DNA of 64,000 bases from Flavobacterium sp. PMTSA4 (lineage in GTDB: Bacteria > Bacteroidota > Bacteroidia > Flavobacteriales > Flavobacteriaceae), in NCBI RefSeq assembly GCF_032098525.1, contig NZ_CP134890.1, positions 2,976,001-3,040,000 on the forward strand. Direction: 5' to 3'. The notes under the pieces were generated by a model. The model was given only the letters and a program-made list of their open reading frames with translations, did not search any database and was not told the origin of the DNA. How positions within the stretch are numbered: the first letter of the stretch is position 1; every line of letters begins with the position of its first letter. Shown here in pieces: positions 60,687-64,000 of this stretch. The translations under genes were made by a program, and so were the position numbers.

Positions 60687-60998
60687 ATGGAGAATTTAGA
60701 CGACATAAAATATCAAACAGCTCTTAAAAGAGTTAAAAGAATCAAAGGATTTTATACGCATTTGATGGTTTATATTGTGATAAACATTGCTCTGTTCATT
60801 GTCAATTATCAAAATCTTGGGCCAAATGAGGATTTCTTTGGATTAAGACTTTTCAGTACGCCAATCTTTTGGGGAATAGGTGTTTTGGCACATGGATTAT
60901 CGGTTTTTATGCCAACTTGGTTTTTGGGTAAAGATTGGGAAGAAAGAAAGATAAAAGAATTGATGGAAAAACAAAAGAGCGATAACAAATGGGAATAA
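60687..60998 (+). CDS. 2TM domain protein, copy 3
   Basis: A 103-residue paralogue (ALKRVKRIKGFYTHLMVYIV, TPIFWGIGVLAHGLSVF, LGKDWEERKIKELMEKQK) again starting two bases after a stop. All three copies and the kinase tail keep the KGFYTHL/RGFYSNL start and WEE(R/K)KI end of the domain. The 2TM domain has no known molecular function. Confidence 0.87.
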   Translation: MENLDDIKYQTALKRVKRIKGFYTHLMVYIVINIALFIVNYQNLGPNEDFFGLRLFSTPIFWGIGVLAHGLSVFMPTWFLGKDWEERKIKELMEKQKSDNKWE

Positions 60999-61024
60999 AT
61001 CTATTAAATCACAAACTATAAACC

Positions 61025-61780
61025 ATGAACATCATTATTATTGAAGACGAAAAGCCAGCAGCAAGATTATTGCAACGTAAAGTTGAAAAACTAGGATTAC
61101 AGGTTAATCATTTACTGCATTCGGTAGAAGAAGCTATAAATTGGTTTAACAACAATCCGCATCCCGATTTAATTTTTTTGGATATTCAACTTTCGGATGG
61201 GTTATCGTTTGAAATTTTTGAGGCTATCGATATTAAAAGTGCTGTGATTTTCACGACGGCTTATGATGAATATGCTTTGCGTGCTTTCAAATTAAATTCC
61301 ATTGATTATTTATTGAAACCCATTGATGAAGAAGATTTAGAAACAGCTATTTCTAAATTTAAAGCAAGAAATAATTCGGCGTCCAATCTTTCTTTAGACT
61401 TTGAAATGATAAAAAAAATGTTGGTTAATCCAGCAGAACGTGAATACAAAAAAAGATTTACTATCAAAGTAGGTCAGCAACTAAAAATGATTCCTGTAGA
61501 AGAGATAGAATGTTTTTACAGTGAAAATAAAGGAACCTATATTCATACTTTAGATAACAGAGATTACTTGTTAGATGGCACTTTAGAACAATTAGAATCT
61601 GAACTTAATCCGGATGATTTTTACAGAGTTTCAAGGAAGTTTATCATTCCGTTAAAAGCTATAAAAGAAATCCAATTACACAGTAATTCTAGATTAAAAG
61701 TAATACTTCCAACCTATAAAGACGATGAGGTAATTGTTGCTAGAGAGCGAGTTAATGAGTTCAAAGAATGGCTCGAGTAA
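61025..61780 (+). CDS. LytTR-family response regulator
   Basis: A 251-residue regulator. The receiver domain has IIEDEKPAARLL, Asp 53 in DLIFLDIQLSDG, the Thr of FTTAYDEYALRAF and Lys in YLLKPID. The LytTR DNA-binding domain covers about 145-250 (FTIKVGQQLKMIPVEEIECF, DDFYRVSRKFIIPLKAIKEI). LytTR proteins bind direct repeats about 21 bp apart, matching the candidate operators at 55586 and 57905, so autoregulation and control of the TonB receptor are plausible. Confidence 0.93.
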   Translation: MNIIIIEDEKPAARLLQRKVEKLGLQVNHLLHSVEEAINWFNNNPHPDLIFLDIQLSDGLSFEIFEAIDIKSAVIFTTAYDEYALRAFKLNSIDYLLKPIDEEDLETAISKFKARNNSASNLSLDFEMIKKMLVNPAEREYKKRFTIKVGQQLKMIPVEEIECFYSENKGTYIHTLDNRDYLLDGTLEQLESELNPDDFYRVSRKFIIPLKAIKEIQLHSNSRLKVILPTYKDDEVIVARERVNEFKEWLE

Positions 61781-61873
61781 CATTATAAAATCATTAAATC
61801 TCTTTAATGTTATGTTAATTAACATAAGTTTCCCAATGATAATTTTTACATTCGTTGAGAACTTTTTTAAAGC

Positions 61874-62359
61874 ATGACAAAAATTTACACCAATATTTTA
61901 ATTTTCACTTCTTTCTTTTTAGCTCAATCCCAAGAGTTAAAAGTCTACGATAATTATGAGTCTTTGAAAAAAGAATTAATTACAGATAGTGAAACTTTGT
62001 ATGTGGTTAATTTTTGGGCAACTTGGTGTGCACCATGCGTGAAAGAATTGCCACATTTTGAAACTCTTTATCAAAACACAAAGAATCAGAAAGTAAAAAT
62101 ACTATTGGTTAGTTTAGATTTTAAGAATCAAATCGACACAAAACTTAAAAAGTTTATAGAAAAGAAAAAGTATAGTTCGCAAATTGTTGCGCTGACTGAT
62201 AAAGATTATAACAACTGGCTCAATAAAGTCGATGAAAACTGGTCAGGTTCGATTCCAGCTACACTTTTAATAAAAGGAAATAAAAGTCTTTTCAAAGAAG
62301 AAGAATTTGCTTCCGCCAAAGAATTACAAGAATTCGTTAATGCTTTAAACAACATCTAA
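61874..62359 (+). CDS. Exported thioredoxin-like protein, TlpA type
   Basis: A 161-residue thioredoxin-fold protein with a signal peptide (MTKIYTNILIFTSFFLAQSQ). YVVNFWATWCAPCVKELPHF carries the WCAPC redox pair at about residues 53-56; IPATLLIKGNKS has the cis-Pro. It should act as a periplasmic disulfide oxidoreductase. Twelve bases separate it from the next gene, so they form an operon. Confidence 0.9.
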   Translation: MTKIYTNILIFTSFFLAQSQELKVYDNYESLKKELITDSETLYVVNFWATWCAPCVKELPHFETLYQNTKNQKVKILLVSLDFKNQIDTKLKKFIEKKKYSSQIVALTDKDYNNWLNKVDENWSGSIPATLLIKGNKSLFKEEEFASAKELQEFVNALNNI

Positions 62360-62371
62360 AAACAAAATATC

Positions 62372-62971
62372 ATGAAAATTTTTTCCTTTTTTTCGGTTAT
62401 TATTTCTTCAATATTGATAGGAATAGTTGCTCCATCAAGTGGTTATAAACCTGGAGATAAAGCAACTGATTTTAAACTAAAATCAGTTGACGGTAAAATG
62501 TATAGTATGGCAGATTATAAAGATGCTAAAGGGTTTATTGTGGTTTTCACATGTAATCATTGTCCTTTTGCAGTAAAATATGAAGATAGAATTAATGCTT
62601 TAGCAAAAAAATACAAACCACAAGGTTATGTTTTATTAGCCATCAATCCTAATGATCCAGCAGCACAACCTGAAGACAGTTTTGAATTGATGAAAGTTCG
62701 TGCTAAAGAAAAAGGTTTTGCTTTTCCATATTTATTTGATGAAGGGCAAAAAATCTATCCACAATATGGTGCTACAAAAACACCACATGTTTTTTTATTA
62801 GATAAAAATCATATTGTAAAATATATTGGCGCTATTGATGATAATGTGGATGATGCAAATAATGTTAAAGAAAAGTATCTTGAAAATGCAATAGCCGCTT
62901 TAGAAAAAGGAAAAGCACCTTCACCAGAAACTACCAAAGCAATTGGATGTACGATTAAAGTAAAGAAATAA
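62372..62971 (+). CDS. Exported redoxin-domain protein (PRTRC-like thioredoxin family)
   Basis: A 199-residue thioredoxin-fold protein with a short signal (MKIFSFFSVIISSILIGIVA). FTCNHCPFAVKYEDRINALA holds one Cys of CNHC, an AhpC/TSA-like active site with two Cys in CNHC spacing C-x2-C. KTPHVFLLDKNHIVKYIGAI follows with the cis-Pro. It ends near an extra Cys (AIGCTIKVKK). Transcribed with the previous gene; substrate unknown. Confidence 0.85.
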   Translation: MKIFSFFSVIISSILIGIVAPSSGYKPGDKATDFKLKSVDGKMYSMADYKDAKGFIVVFTCNHCPFAVKYEDRINALAKKYKPQGYVLLAINPNDPAAQPEDSFELMKVRAKEKGFAFPYLFDEGQKIYPQYGATKTPHVFLLDKNHIVKYIGAIDDNVDDANNVKEKYLENAIAALEKGKAPSPETTKAIGCTIKVKK

Positions 62972-63003
62972 AAAAAGTCCCGATTCAATCGGGACTTTTT
63001 TTA
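62972..63003. terminator. Bidirectional terminator between convergent genes
   Basis: GTCCCGA (62977-62983), loop TTCAA, TCGGGAC (62989-62995), with A-run and T-run on the two sides. It also overlaps the stop of the minus-strand gene at 63001. Confidence 0.8.
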
Positions 63004-63822
63004 TGGATTCGTTATTTTAATATCATCTATTCTAAATGTGGTTCCATTGCTGCTTGGTACTGAAAATCGAAGTTCAGTAATGTTTGTAATATTTGTGGCT
63101 AATGTTCTCTCATACCACATATTATCTGTTCCGGCACCAGTTGGAAGGTCAGTAATACTTAGAGGAACTAACGATGTGCCATTATTATATTCAATTACAA
63201 GTTCAGATCCCGTTGATGTTGTTGTTGATTTAAATACCAAAATTGACAAAGTAAAAGTACCTGTATATGAACTTAAATCTATTCCTGTAATACCAAAAGA
63301 TCTATTAGCACCACTTTGTAAATAAAAATTTCCAGTTCCAGATGCAGTACTGATTGTAGCATCTGAAGGTGAATTATTGTTTACTGATGCTGCTGTACTA
63401 TAATATGGTTTTGTAAATGCAATAGGGGCAGTGTTTGAATAACCCGTGTAAGCAGTAACTAGTTGACTACTAGTTACACTATTAACCGGTTCAAAGAAAA
63501 CAGTTACAGGAATTACAGGAGTTGTGATGCATTTTATACTTACCCATGTAGAACCTACTGCATCATATAGTTGTAAACATCTGTCTCCATTGGGAAAGCT
63601 TACGTAAGCTATTAATCCATCATCTGCAGTAGTAACTGGAATTGAATTGCGTTGGGCTTCAGTTATACGTGGAGGCATAAAACCACCATAATTTCCATTG
63701 CTAAATTGACTGTTCAGTTCTAATACTGAGTTTGAACTTGGAGTAGACGTATTTATTCCTACCTGGGCATTGATGGTAACAACGAATACTAAAATGTTTA
63801 ATAAGACTAATACTTTTTTCAT
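63001..63822 (-). CDS. Exported surface protein with tail-fibre-like N-terminal motif
   Basis: From the ATG at 63822 (six codons inside the longest frame) the 273-residue protein has a signal peptide (MKKVLVLLNILVFVVTINAQ). It begins VGINTSTPSSNSVLELNSQF and GGFMPPRITEAQRNSI, the frame of flavobacterial surface proteins with tail-fibre-like heads. The rest (about 90-270) is a beta-sandwich-like Ser/Thr-rich domain ending FRIDDIKITNP. No type A or B sorting domain is evident. Confidence 0.8.
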   Translation of the reverse strand: MKKVLVLLNILVFVVTINAQVGINTSTPSSNSVLELNSQFSNGNYGGFMPPRITEAQRNSIPVTTADDGLIAYVSFPNGDRCLQLYDAVGSTWVSIKCITTPVIPVTVFFEPVNSVTSSQLVTAYTGYSNTAPIAFTKPYYSTAASVNNNSPSDATISTASGTGNFYLQSGANRSFGITGIDLSSYTGTFTLSILVFKSTTTSTGSELVIEYNNGTSLVPLSITDLPTGAGTDNMWYERTLATNITNITELRFSVPSSNGTTFRIDDIKITNP

Positions 63823-63920
63823 TTTTGACAGTGTAATCAATTAATACTGTTTTTTAATTATTATTTTACATCATAAAGTATGAGGTTATCGAGGCTTTTA
63901 TACTTAATTTAATATTTGAT

Positions 63921-64000
63921 TTAGGGTTTTATTAACTTAATATCATCAATTCTATATACCGGACCACCTGAAGCTGTTGTTCTTGTGAATCTTATTTTTG
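63921..64000 (-). CDS. C-terminal fragment of a paralogous surface protein, cut by right edge
   Basis: The minus-strand frame reads KIRFTRTTASGGPVYRIDDI, then KLIKP and TAA at 63923-63921. It matches the C-terminus of the preceding protein (FRIDDIKITNP), so this is the end of a tandem paralogue. Its start lies outside the window. The 98 bases between the two genes hold nothing I can name. Confidence 0.8.
   Translation of the reverse strand, partial: KIRFTRTTASGGPVYRIDDIKLIKP

Overview
The window is AT-rich DNA from a member of Bacteroidota, almost certainly a Flavobacterium or close relative in Flavobacteriaceae. The evidence is the promoter type (TTG, about 19 bases, then TAnnTTTG), the near absence of Shine-Dalgarno sequences, two proteins with the type B sorting domain of the type IX secretion system (T9SS), 2TM-domain genes beside a LytS/LytTR pair, TIGR03643 proteins, and clear Flavobacteriaceae versions of RimO, ProS and MsrB-MsrA. 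Most of it is chromosomal core sequence. I see no rRNA, CRISPR array, complete insertion sequence or prophage.

Layout. 1-3942: tatC (cut by the left edge) and kdsD, divergent from recQ. 3943-7530: accessory locus 1, with a paralogue of a helical plus carboxypeptidase-regulatory-like protein (here CPDR1), a winged-helix/GIY-YIG gene pair and a 25-unit array of 21-bp repeats. 7531-11654: small conserved genes, a DUF2891 protein, an FAD dehydrogenase and lipoprotein MsrB-MsrA. 11811-14192: idi, queD, a peroxiredoxin gene broken by one in-frame TGA, and manA in a tight operon. 14247-25394: tRNA-Thr, transporters, AlkB, a desaturase, two TIGR03643 proteins, an M61 peptidase, a radical SAM protein and rimO. 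25498-34116: a FadL-type porin, a Tyr/Trp/Gly-rich lipoprotein, proS, tRNA-Glu, rpsT, a two-component pair and typA. 34276-41466: two large T9SS-exported proteins. 41551-49765: an ABC exporter, an outer-membrane barrel, a YfcC carrier, an NdpA-type nucleoid protein and small proteins. 49994-53690: accessory locus 2, with a DUF1508 protein, a second 21-bp array (12 units), CPDR2 and a gene cassette between 58-bp direct repeats. 53691-64000: a dispersed repeat, metal-handling genes, a TonB receptor, a LytS/2TM/LytTR signalling operon, two thioredoxin-fold proteins and two tandem surface or secreted proteins, the last cut by the right edge.

The most interesting signal is the pair of accessory loci. 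Each has a tandem array with a period of exactly 21 bp, two turns of the DNA helix. Each array lies on the 5-prime side of a gene for a signal-peptide-less protein with a helical N-terminal domain and a C-terminal CarboxypepD_reg-like domain. The units differ in sequence between loci, yet the architecture recurs 45 kb apart. This could be an undescribed repeat-plus-protein system; its function is unknown.

A second result is a 40-bp composite site (34 of 40 bases identical) upstream of both the TonB receptor gene and the LytS/LytTR operon. It holds 7-bp direct repeats spaced 21 bp apart, exactly 42 bp upstream of a candidate -7 box in both places. It is a good candidate operator for the LytTR regulator encoded at 61025-61780.
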